From NCBI GenBank assembly GCA_025667525.1, contig CM046876.1, positions 24,887,224-24,951,223 on the forward strand: 64,000 nucleotides of DNA, read 5' to 3'. Shown here in pieces: positions 1-11,747 of the stretch. The stretch comes from Glebionis coronaria (Eukaryota; Streptophyta; Magnoliopsida; Asterales; Asteraceae). The stretch's first letter is position 1. Each line of letters begins with the position of its first letter. The translations under genes and the position numbers were made by a program. A model generated the notes under the pieces. It was not told the origin of the DNA, ran no database searches, and saw nothing but the letters and a program-made list of their open reading frames with translations.

Positions 1-3000
1 CTAGCATATCTACTCATCAGTTGAACCTCTAACATATAACCGTAGCATATCGACTCATCAGTTGAACCTATAAGGTATAACCCTAGCATATCGACTTATC
101 AGTTGAACCTCTAACGTATTACCGTAGCATATCGACTCATCAGTTGAACCTCTAGCGTATAACCGTAACATATCGACTCATCAGTTGAACTTGTAACGTA
201 TAACCCTAGCATATCGACTCATCAATTGAACTTCTTATGTATAATCATAAAATATCGACTCATCAGTTGAACCTATAACGTATAACCCTACCATATCGAC
301 TCATCAATTGAACCTCTAACGTATAACCGTAACATATCGACTCATCAGTTGAACCTATAACGTATAACCCTACCATATCGACTCATCAGTTGAACCTATA
401 ACGTATAACCCTAGCATATCGACTCATCAGTTGAACCTCTAACGTATAACCGTAACATATCGACTCATCAGTTGAACCTATAACATATAACCCTAGCATA
501 TCTACTCATCAATTGAACCTCTAACGTATAACCGTAGCATATCGACTCGTCAGTTGAACCTATAACGTATAACCCTAGCATATCGACTTAGCAGTTGAAC
601 CTCTAGCGTATAACCGTAGCATATCGACTAATCAGTTGAACCTTTTACGTATAACCGTAACATATCGACTCATCTGTTGAACCTCTAACGTATAACCCTA
701 GCATATCGACTCATCAGTTGAGCCTCTAACGTATAACCGTAACATATCGACTCATCGGTTGAACCTCTAACGTATAACCCTAGCATATCGACTCATCTGT
801 TGAACCTATAACGTATAACCGTAACATATCGACTTATCAGTTGAACCTCTAACGTATAACCCCAAGCATATCGACTCATCAATTGAACCTCTAACGTATA
901 ACCCTAGCATATTGACTCATCAGTTGAACCTCTAACGTATAACCGTAACATATCGACTCATCAGTTGAACCTCTAACGTATAACCCTAGCATATTGACTC
1001 ATCAGTTGAACCTCTAACGTATAACCATAGCATATCGACTCATCAGTTGAACCTATAATGTATAACCCTAGCATATCGACATAGTAGTTGAACCTCTAAC
1101 GTATAACCCTAGCATTCTAGCATATCGACTCATCAATTGAACCTATAACGTATAACCGTAACATATCGACTTATCAATTGAACCTCTAACGTATAACCCT
1201 AGCATATCGACTCATCAGTTGAACCTCTAACATATAACCGTAGCATATCGACTCATCAGTTGAACCTCTAACGTATAACCCTAGCATATCGACTCATCAG
1301 TTGAACCTCTAACGTATAACCATAGCATTCTAGCATATCGACTCATCAATTGAACCTCTAACGTATAACCGTAACATATCGACTTATCAATTGAACCTCT
1401 AACGTATAACCCTAGCATATTGACTCATCAGTTGAAGCTGTAACGTATAATCATAACATATCGACTCATCAGTTGAACCTCTAACGTATAACCCTAGCAT
1501 ATCGACTCATCAGTTGAACCTCTAACGTATAACCCTAGCTTATCGACTCATTAGTTGAACCTCTAACATATAACCGTAACATATCGACTCATTAGTTGAA
1601 CCTCTAACGTATAACCGTAACATATCGACTCATCAGTTGAACCTCTAACGTATAACCCAAGCATATCGACTCATCAGTTGAACCTCTAACGTATAACCCA
1701 AGCATATCGACTCATCAGTTGAACCTATAACGTATAACCCTAGCATATCAACTCATCAGTTGAACCTCTAACATATAACCGTAGCATATCGACTCATCAG
1801 TTGAACCTATAAGGTATAAGCCTAGCATATCGACTTATCAGTTGAACCTCTAACGTATAACCGTAGCATATCGACTCATCAGTTGAACCTCTCGCGTATA
1901 ACCGTAACATATCGACTCATCAGTTGAACTTGTAACGTATAACCCTAGCATATCGACTCATCAATTGAACCTCTAATGTATAATCATAACATATCGAATC
2001 ATCAGTTGAACCTATAACGTATAACCCTAGCATATCGACTCATCAATTGAACCTCTAACGTATAACCGTAACATATCGACTCATCAGTTGAACCTATAAC
2101 GTATAACCCTACCATATCGACTCATTAGTTGAACCTATAACGTATAACCCTAGCATATCGACTCATCAGTTGAACCTCTAACGTATAACCGTAACATATC
2201 GACTCATCAATTGAACCTATAACATATAACCCTAGCATATCTACTCATCAATTGAACCTCTAACGTATAACCGTAGCATATCGACTCATCAGTTGAACCT
2301 ATAACGTATAACCCTAGCATATCGACTTAGCAGTTGAACCTCTAACGTATAACCGTAGCATATCGACAAATCAGTTGAACCTTTAACGTATAACCGTAAC
2401 ATATCGACTCATCTGTTGAACCTCTAACGTATAACCCTAGCATATTGAATCATCAGTTGAGCTTCTAACGTATAACCGTAACATATCGACTCATCGGTTG
2501 AACCTCTAACGTATAACCCTAGCATATCGACTCATTAGTTGAACCTATAACGTATAACCGTAACATATCGACCCATCAGTTGAACCTCTAACGTATAACC
2601 CAAGCATATCGACTCATCAATTGAACCTCTAACGTATAACCCTAGCATATCGACTCATCAGTTGAACCTCTAACGTATAACCGTAACATATCGACTCATC
2701 AGTTGAACCTCTAACGTATAACCCTAGCATATCGACTCATCAGTTGAACCTCTAACGTATAACCCTAGCATATCGACTCATCAGTTGAACCTCTAGCGTA
2801 TAACCGTAACATATCGACTCATCAGTTGAACTTGTAACGTATAACCCTAGCATATCGACTCATCAATTGAACCTCTAACGTATAATCGTAACATATCGAC
2901 TCATCAGTTAAACCTATTACGTATAACCCTAGCATATCGACTCATCAATTGAACCTCTAACGTATAACCGTAACATATCGACTCATCAGTTGAACCTATA

Positions 3001-6000
3001 ACGTATAACCCTAGCATATCGACTCATCAGTTGAACCTATAACGTATAACCCTAGCATATCGACTCATCAGTTGAACCTCTAACGTATAACCGTAACATA
3101 TCGACTCATCAGTTGAACCTATAACATATAACCCTAACATATCTACTCATCAGTTGAACCTCTAACGTATAACCGTAGCATATCGACTCATCAGTTGAAC
3201 CTATAACGTATAACCCTAGCATATCGACTTAGCAGTTGAACCTCTAACGTATAACCGTAACATATCGACTAATCAGTAGAACCTCTAACGTATAACCGTA
3301 ACATATCGACTCATCAGTTGAACCTCTAACGTATAACCCTAGCATATCGACTCATCAGTTGAACCTCTAACGTATAACCGTAACATATCGACTCATCAGT
3401 TGAACCTCTAACGTATAACCCTAGCATATCGACTCATCAGTTTAACCTCTAACGTATAACCCTAGCATTCTAGTATATCGACTCATCAATTGAACCTCTA
3501 ACGTATAACCGTAACATATCGACTTATCAATTGAACCTCTAACGTATAACCCTAGCATATCGACTCATCAGTTGAACCTGTAACGTATAACCATAACATA
3601 TCGACTCATCAGTTGAACCTCTAACGTATAACCCTAGCATATTGACTCATCAGTTGAACCTCTAACGTATAACCCTAGCTTATCGACTCATTAGTTGAAC
3701 CTCTAACGTATAACCGAAACATATCGACTCATTAGTTGAACCTCTAACGTATAACCGTAACATATCGACTTATCAATTGAACCTCTAACGTATAACCCTA
3801 GCATATCGACTCATCAGTTGAACCTGTAACGTATAACCATAACATATCGACTCATCAGTTGAACCTCTAACGTATAACCCTAGCATATTGACTCATCAGT
3901 TGAACCTCTAACGTATAACCCTAGCTTATCGACTCATTAGTTGAACCTCTAACGTATAACCGAAACATATCGACTCATTAGTTGAACCTCTAACGTATAA
4001 CCGTAACATATCGACTCATCAGTTGAACCTCAAACGTATAACCCTAGCATATCGACTCATCAGTTGAACCTATAACGTATAACCGTAACATATCGACTCA
4101 TTAGTTGAACCTCTAACGTATAACCCTAGCATATCGACTCATCAATTGAACCTCTAACGTATAACCCTAGCATATTGACTCATCAGTTGAACCTCTAACG
4201 TATAACCGAACATATCGACTCATCAGTTGAACCTCTAACGTATAACCCTAGCATATCGACTCATCAGTTGAACCTCTAATGTGTAACCCTAGCATTCTAG
4301 CATATCGACTCATCAATTGAACCTCTAACGTATTACGGTAACATACCGACTTATCAATTGAACCTCTAACGTATAACCCTAGCATATTGACTCATCAGTT
4401 GAAGCTGTAACGTATAACCATAACATATCGACTCATTAGTTGAACCTCTAACGTTTAACCCTAGCATATCGACTCATCAGTTGAACCTCTAACGTATAAC
4501 CCTAGCTTATCGACTCATTAGTTGAACCTCTAACGTATAACCGTAACATATCGACTCATTAGTTGAACCTCTAACGTATAATCGTAACATATCGACTCAT
4601 CGTATGAACCTTTAACGTATAACCCTAGCATAACGAATAATCAGTTGAACCTCTAACGTATAACCGTAAAAAATCGACTCATCAGTTGAACCTCAAACGT
4701 ATAACCCTAGCATATCGACTCATCAGTTGAACCTATAACGTATAACCGTAACATATCGACTCATCAGTTGAACCTCTAACATATAACCCAAGCATATCGA
4801 CTCATCAGTTGAACCTCTAACGTATAACCGTAACATATCGACTCATCGGTTGAACCTCTAACGTATAACCCTAGCATATCGACTCATCAGTTGAACCTAT
4901 AACGTATAACCGTAACATATCGACTCATCAGTTGAACCTCTAACGTATAACCCAAGCATATGGACTCATCAATTGAACCTCTAACGTATAACCCTAGCAT
5001 ATTGACTCATCAGTTGAACCTCTAACGATCAGTTGAACCTCTAACGTATAACCCTAGCATATCGACTCATCAGTTGAACCTATAACGTATAACCCTAGCA
5101 TTCTAGCATATCGACTCATCAACTGAACCTCTAACGTATAACCGTAACATATCGACTTATCAATTGAACCTCTAACGTATAACCCTAGCATATCGACTTA
5201 TCAGTTGAAGCTGTAACGTATAACCATAACATATCGACTCATCAGTTGAACCTCTAACGTATAACCCTAGCTTATCGACTCATCAGTTGAACCTCTAACG
5301 TATAACCCTAGCTTATCGACTCATTAGTTGAACCTCTAACGTATAACCGTAACATATCGACTCATTAGTTGAACCTCTAACGTATAACCGTAACATATCG
5401 ACTCATCATTTGAACCTTTAACGTATAACCCTAGCATATCGAATAATCAGTTGAACCTCTAACGTATAACCGTAACATATCGACTCATCAGTTGAACCTC
5501 AAACGTATAACCCTAGCATATCGACTCATCAGTTGAACCTATAACGTATAACCGTAACATATCGACTCATCAGTTGAACCTCTAACGTATAACCCAAGCA
5601 TATCGACTCATCATTTGAACCTATAACGTATAACCCTAGCATATCGACTCATCAGTTGAACCTCTAACATATAACCGTAGCATATCGACTCATCAGTTGA
5701 ACCTATAAGGTATAACCCTAGCATATCGACTTATCAGTTGAACCTCTAACGTATAACCGTAGCATATCGACTCATCAGTTGAACCTCTAGCGTATAACCG
5801 TAACATATCGACTCATCAGTTGAACTTGTAACATATAACCCTAGCATATCGAATCATCAATTGAACCTCTAACGTATAATCGTAACATATCGACTCATCA
5901 GTTAAACCTATTACGTATAACCCTAGCATATCGACTCATCAATTGAACCTCTAACGTATAACCGTAACATATCGACTCATCAGTTGAACCTATAACGTAT

Positions 6001-8283
6001 AACCCTAGCATATCGACTCATCAGTTGAACCTATAACGTATAATCCTAGCATATCGACTCATCAGTTGAACCTCTAACGTATAACCGTAACATATCGACT
6101 CATCAGTTGAACCTATAACATATAACCCTAACATATCTACTCATCAGTTGAACCTCTAACGTATAACCGTAGCATATCGACTCATCAGTTGAACCTATAA
6201 CGTATAACCCTAGCATATCGACTTAGCAGTTGAACCTCTAACGTATAACCGTAGCATATCGACTAATCAGTAGAACCTCTAACGTATAACTGTAACATAT
6301 CGACTCATCAATTGAACCTCTAACGTATAACCCTAGCATATTGACTCATCAGTTTAACCTCTAACGTATAACCCTAGCATTCTAGTATATCGACTCATCA
6401 ATTGAACGTCTAACGTATAACCGTAACATATCGACTTATCAATAGAACCTCTAACGTATAACCCTAGCATATCGACTCATCAGTTGAACCTGTAACGTAT
6501 AACCATAACATATCGACTCATCAGTTGAACCTCTAACGTATAACCCTAGCATATCGACTCATCAGTTGAACCTCTAACGTATAACCCTAGCTTATCGACT
6601 CATTAGTTGAACCTCTAACGTATAACCGAAACATATCGACTCATTAGTTGAACCTCTAACGTATAACCGTAACATATCGACTCATCATTTGAACCTTTAA
6701 CGTATAACCCTATCATATCGAATAATCAGTTGAACCTCTAACGTATAACCGTAACATATCGACTCATCAGTTGAACCTCAAACGTATAACCCTAGCATAT
6801 CGACTCATCAGTTGAACCTATAACGTATAACCGTAACATATCGACTCATTAGTTGAACCTCTAACGTATAACCCTAGCATATCGACTCATCAATTGAACC
6901 TCTAACGTATAACCCTAGCATATTGACTCATCAGTTGAACCTCTAACGTATAACCGTAACATATCGACTCATCAGTTGAACCTCTAACGTATAACCCTAG
7001 CATATCGACTCATCAGTTGAACCTCTAACGTATAACCCTAGCATTCTAGCATATCGACTCATCAATTGAACCTCTAACGTATTACCGTAACATACCGACT
7101 TATCAATTGAACCTCTAACGTATAACCCTAGCATATTGACTCATCAGTTGAAGCTGTAACGTATAACCATAACATATCGACTCATTAGTTGAACCTCTAA
7201 CGTTTAATCCTAGCATATCGACTCATCAGTTGAACCTCTAACGTATAACCCTAGCTTATCGACTCATTAGTTGAACCTCTAACGTATAACCGTAATATAT
7301 CGACTCATTAGTTGAACCTCTAACGTATAACCGTAACATATCGACTGATCGTATGAACCTTTAACGTATAACCCTAGCATAACGAATAATCAGTTGAACC
7401 TCTAACTTATAACCGTAAAAAATCGACTCATCAGTTGAACCTCAAACGTATAACCCTAGCATATCGACTCATCAGTTGAACCTATAACGTATAACCGTAA
7501 CATATCGACTCATAAGTTGAACCTCTAACATATAACCCAAGCATATCGACTCATCAGTTGAACCTATAACGTATAACCTAGCATATCGACTCATCAGTTG
7601 AACCTCTAACATATAACCGTCGCATATCGACTCATCAGTTGAACCTATAAGGTATAACCCTAGCATATCGACTTATCAGTTGAACCTCTAACGTATAACC
7701 GTAGCATATCGACTCATCAGTTGAACCTCAAGCGTATAACCGTAACATATCGACTCATCAGTTGAACTTGTAACGTATAACCCTAGCATATCGACTCATC
7801 AATTGAACCTCTAACGTATAATCGTAACATATCGACTCATTGGTTGAACCTATAACGTATAACCCTAGCATATCGACTCATCAATTGAACCTCTAACGTA
7901 TAACCGTAACATATCGACTCATGAATTGAACCTATAACGTATAACCCTAGCATATCGACTCATCAGTTGAACCTATAACGTATAACCCTAGCATATCGAC
8001 TCATCAGTTGAACCTCTAACGTATAACCGTAACATATCGACTCATCAGTTGAACCTATAACATATAACCCTAGCATATCTACTCATCAGTTGAACCTCTA
8101 ACGTATAACCGTAGCATATCGACTCATCAGTTGAACCTATAACGTATAACCCTAGCATATCGACTTCGCAGTTAAACCTCTAACGTATAACCGTAGCATA
8201 TCGACTAATCAGTTGAACCTCTAACGTATAACCGTAACGTATCGACTCATCAGTTGAACCTCTAACGTATAATCCTAGCATAT
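1..8283. repeat. 41-bp satellite array, block 1
   Basis: About 200 head-to-tail monomers of 41 bp; a clean example is 2646-2686. Each monomer holds TCGACTCATCAGTTGA followed by a CTCTAACG or CTATAACG stretch, and ends in CCCTAG or CCGTAA. Variants recur in a fixed order, which shows higher-order structure. For example, the rare variant TAAGGTATAA recurs at 71, 1810, 5706 and 7648 with the same neighbours. Monomers lengthened by 8 bp (AGCATTCTAG) occur at 1111, 1324, 3464, 4291, 5097, 6376 and 7040. No gene lies in this block. The array runs off the left edge of the window and stops at the Athila insertion. I do not recognise the family by name. Confidence 0.97.
8279..8283. repeat. Target site duplication, left (Athila copy 1)
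   Basis: CATAT, the first five bases of a satellite monomer, lies directly before the LTR terminus TGATACA. The same five bases follow the other LTR at 19146-19150. Joining the flanks across one copy of CATAT gives an ordinary satellite monomer, so the element inserted cleanly into the array. Confidence 0.93.
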
Positions 8284-8517
8284 TGATACAATGGTTTTCA
8301 TTGGTTCAGATTTAATCTCGGAATCTTCTTGAATTGATTCACAGCTCAAAGTGGAATGATTTGTTCTTGGTGACAAATAGTGGGTTTGGTTTTCTATGTT
8401 ACTAAGAAGGTAAATGCGTAAGGTAATTAAAAGTAAACTAGAAGCAATTAATTAATAAAAGTAAAACCTGAATACAAATTAAATAAAACATTAACAGTAA
8501 ATAACCTTAAAAATGCT

Positions 8518-8950
8518 TGATTCGGAATGTGGCTTGATCCGGAATAAATCAGAGAAAAAGCTCCATGCGGAATAAATAAGCTATTCGGAATAAATGTGCT
8601 ATGCGGAATAAAAATCTTATGCGGAATAATTAGGCTACTCGGAATAATGATCCTATCCGGAATAATTAGGCTACTCGGAATAATGATCCTATCCGGAATA
8701 ATTAGTCTACTCGGAATACATGGCTATCCGGAATAATGGTGCTACCCGGAATAAAATTTCCTATTCGGAATAATTGACTACTCGGAATATTTGAGCTACT
8801 AGGAATAATGAGTCATTCGGAAGAAATGGTTGTGCGGAATAATGGGCTTATTCGGAATAAAAATATATTCCGAATAAAGGAAACTGATCCGGAATATATA
8901 AAATATTCCGGATAAAGGACACTGATCCGTGCTTGATTCGGAATACCTGG
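8518..8950. repeat. CGGAAT motif array inside the 3' LTR, copy 1
   Basis: About 19 exact CGGAAT motifs, mostly followed by AA, plus inverted forms such as ATTCCG near 8870 and 8905. They are spaced roughly 15-20 bp apart. A unit of about 36 bp (CTACTCGGAATAATGATC, then CTATCCGGAATAATTAG) is repeated in tandem near 8635-8705. The matching array in the 5' LTR lies downstream of the TATA box and would be transcribed. Confidence 0.85.
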
Positions 8951-9353
8951 ACGAAGAACAGTAAACAGAAACTAAAAACAGGGGAAAACGATTTTATCAA
9001 AAATCAACCAAGTTTTTAACCAAATCTTAAGCAAAACTAATCACAAATCATCTACTAACCATAAACATCAAATCCCAATCATAAAAACACAAAACCCACT
9101 AACTTTAGAAGATCAAAATCAACCAAACAAGAACTTTAAAACTTTAAATCAAAGAACAAGATGAACAAGATGAAATGGAAAGATTATATTGATGATTAAG
9201 GTTTAAACAATCAAAGGAAAAAGATTAAAAGCTTACAAGATGAAGGATTCAACAAAATGAAAAATCATCAACACCTTAGTGGTGTTGGCTTCCTACGAAA
9301 GAAAAGAAGAAACTAGGAAATGAAAACTAGTCTCAAAAGTGTGAGGGTGATTT

Positions 9354-9363
9354 CCTTTTATAG
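9354..9363 (-). promoter_or_regulatory. TATA-like box in the 3' LTR, copy 1
   Basis: The minus strand reads CTATAAAAGG, a good plant TATA box, about 450 bp inside the LTR. This copy sits in the 3' LTR and would drive transcription outward into the satellite, if used. Confidence 0.55.
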
Positions 9364-9807
9364 GCCAAGTGGTTGGTTGGTGAGTGGGCTTTCTCCCTTT
9401 CTTCTTGTCTTCTCGTCTTTTCAGAAAAGTTGACGTTTTCGATTCTGATTCGGGATTTGTCGGCGATTAAATTCAACTCGTCTTTTAATTTCTTCGTTTA
9501 ATAGACTTGAGTTTCTTCGACATATGTAAATCTTCCATCTTTGGTCCTTTTCTTCGATAAATCTTCAAATAGGCCCATTGACTTCCAATCTTTTGCATCT
9601 CTCGGACAATAGACTTCGTCTTGAGTCTTTTTCCTTGATAAAACCGGTGCAATCCCATGTTTTCTTCAATATTCATCCGGTTGGCTCTGAAAACATAATA
9701 AACACAAAAACCACGCATAATTCCAAACAAATGATATTAAACACGCGTTTTGGTCTTGTTTTAGTAAGCAATAAGTGGTAAAAGGATGGGTGTTTTCACA
9801 CCTATCA

Positions 9808-9822
9808 AATCCCCTACACTTA
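9808..9822 (-). other. Polypurine tract of Athila copy 1
   Basis: The minus strand reads TAAGTGTAGGGGATT and abuts the TG of the 3' LTR. This is the usual plus-strand priming site position. Near-identical TAAGTGTAGGGG motifs recur at 11367-11378, 11643-11654 and, in shorter form, 11421-11432. Confidence 0.88.
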
Positions 9823-11747
9823 ACCATTGCCATGCCCTCATGCAATGCTTAGTGATAAAGCAATTTTACACTCTTCTCATAATCAATCAACCTTGGCCTT
9901 ATTAAAATACTACTAAACAAAAATTAAAGTACTAAGAGAAATTAAACTTTAAAGCAAACAATAGGATAGAAAACCATTTCCACTTGAAAATAGCTATATG
10001 GAAATAACTTGCAAAGAGATCAAGGACTTACATTAGGGCTTTGGTGCTACGAAGATTTATCACCCTCAAGTTTCACGTTCCCCAAACTAAGCTTAAAAAC
10101 GAGATCATTGTTATTATAAGTTAGCAAATCAAACACTTACACACATGGCTTAATTAAATGCTTAAACTCCCTTATTCCTAGTTGTATCTCTTATATTTTA
10201 TTTTTGTCTTAGAATGATCATGAAGATGCATTTTTGGACTTATTTCGATAGTTTATTAAGGCTGAAAGCAAAGTAGGACGATTTGATCAATAGTTAGCTA
10301 AAGGACAAAATCTCTTAAAACTGCTTCTCGGGATATCAAAAATTTCATATCTTGGCATAACTCGCTTCACGATTTGAGACCTTTCTCGGGCTGATATTTG
10401 GCATGTACTTCATACTTCATATCTTCGAGAGACGTTCTTGAGATAATGGTCTTCTCTTCGTAATAGAGTTTCTTCACTTGGAGACTTTTGAGGGGTACTC
10501 CAACTTTGTTTACCACGACTTCATGATTATTTCTTCAATCTCTAATTGGGATTTTGAGATACAACGATCCGCCTCCTTTTCAGACTTGGATCTATTTATC
10601 CTCATACCTTGTTAGGGTCTTTTCGGATAGACTTCTCCATGATCTTTATGGGAGTTGATTGCTTTTCGTCGTGAGTCTTGATCCTTCATATTGATTTTGG
10701 GAATAATGCTTTTCACATCACCTTGGATCTTTAGCAATAAGATTGAATCCTCATGCCTTGTTAGGGCCTTTTCGGACTCACCAATCTTCGCGCCCCGCTT
10801 CATAAGTTATGCCTTGGCTATGAACTCTTATCATTACCGAGAAACTTTTAAACGATCTTGGGCTAGAAGCTAAGTAACTTTTCAAATCGTACGACCTTAC
10901 TTATTGCAGATAAATTATTAGCAAGTGATGGGAGAATAGGCAGATAATTATACCAAGTGAGCTTGTGCAAGAATGCCGACTTATAATTGACTATATCATT
11001 TCTCGTTCTCCACAATTTAAAATCTCAAGTAATAAGACTCGTGGATGCTTAGCCTAATAAACCAATTAAGTTCTACATGGTTAACGATACTAGCTAGAAT
11101 AAACTTGGATAAGTCTATTCGGGTTGAGTCAAAATAATCGCAACGGGCCTAATATGTCAAAGATTTCAAAACTAGCTACACCACTTATTAATATTTTTGA
11201 CTTTATGGCGGGATATATACATATGAAAGCAACGATAAAAATTTAAAAATCACGACTAAATGGCCAAGGTTAATAAAAAATTTGAAAAATGTTGAAAAAG
11301 ATGATTTTCCGGTTAAATGAAGGCATTTTCATGGAAAAGTCCACTTAAAACTTCGATAGAAGTCCCCCCTACACTTAAGATAAATATTGTCCTTAATATT
11401 TAAGCATGTGGGAAAAGTCTCCCCTACACTTATGACATTGTGCACGTTGGTTAAATCAAGTTAAGGAAGAGACGACTAACGTGATCAATTTCAAATGTGA
11501 GTATGAAGAAAATTGAATCACGATAGTTGAGAGATAGAACCGGATTTCGGATAACACGGGAGCACGGTTCTTCAAAGGTTCTAAAAGTGCATTCATCCCT
11601 GTAATCACATCACCACACAAACACAAAAAACCTATAGAGGTCCCCCTACACTTAGGAGGTTAAAACGGAAAAGGATAGATACTCGGGCTGCCTCCCGAGG
11701 AGCGCTTGTTTTTGATAACCGAGTCACGAGCCTGACTCGACCCAAAA
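9823..11747 (-). other. Non-coding 3' region between pol and polypurine tract, copy 1
   Basis: About 1.9 kb with no frame longer than about 63 codons on the element's strand. Some Athila elements carry an env-like frame here, but none is visible. It contains three extra polypurine-like motifs and a diverged direct repeat about 150 bp apart (CCTTGTTAGGG at about 10607 and 10756). The 63-codon frame at 10612-10803 is built on this repeat and looks accidental. Confidence 0.75.

Larger units (their letters stand above)
8284..9807 (-). repeat. 3' LTR of Athila copy 1
   Basis: 1524 bp. On the minus strand it begins TGATAGGTGT and ends CCATTGTATCA. It holds a TATA-like box (TATAAAAGG on the minus strand, 9354-9363) and an array of CGGAAT motifs at 8518-8950. 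Short ORFs in both orientations (81 and 67 codons) are carried by every LTR copy but resemble no known protein. Confidence 0.95.

Noticed and set aside
2646..2686. Complete hammerhead ribozyme in each monomer
   Set aside because: Only the CUGAUGA box is present. The GAAA box and a closing stem II were not found.
7472..7666. 64-codon frame in the satellite
   Set aside because: It only reads through satellite monomers. A 41-bp unit shifts frame each time, and the frame repeats with the array.
1..8283. CRISPR-like array of direct repeats
   Set aside because: Repeats are contiguous, with no unique spacers, and the setting is a plant satellite.
1..8283. Telomere-like TAACCCTA inside monomers
   Set aside because: It occurs once per monomer in some variants only and is not a tandem telomere repeat. 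It changes to CCGTAA as often.
9485..9781. 81- and 67-codon frames in the LTR
   Set aside because: They overlap each other on opposite strands, recur in every LTR, and show no known domain.
10612..10803. Small env-like gene in the Athila 3' region
   Set aside because: 63 codons only, built on a local direct repeat, with no signal peptide or membrane segment.
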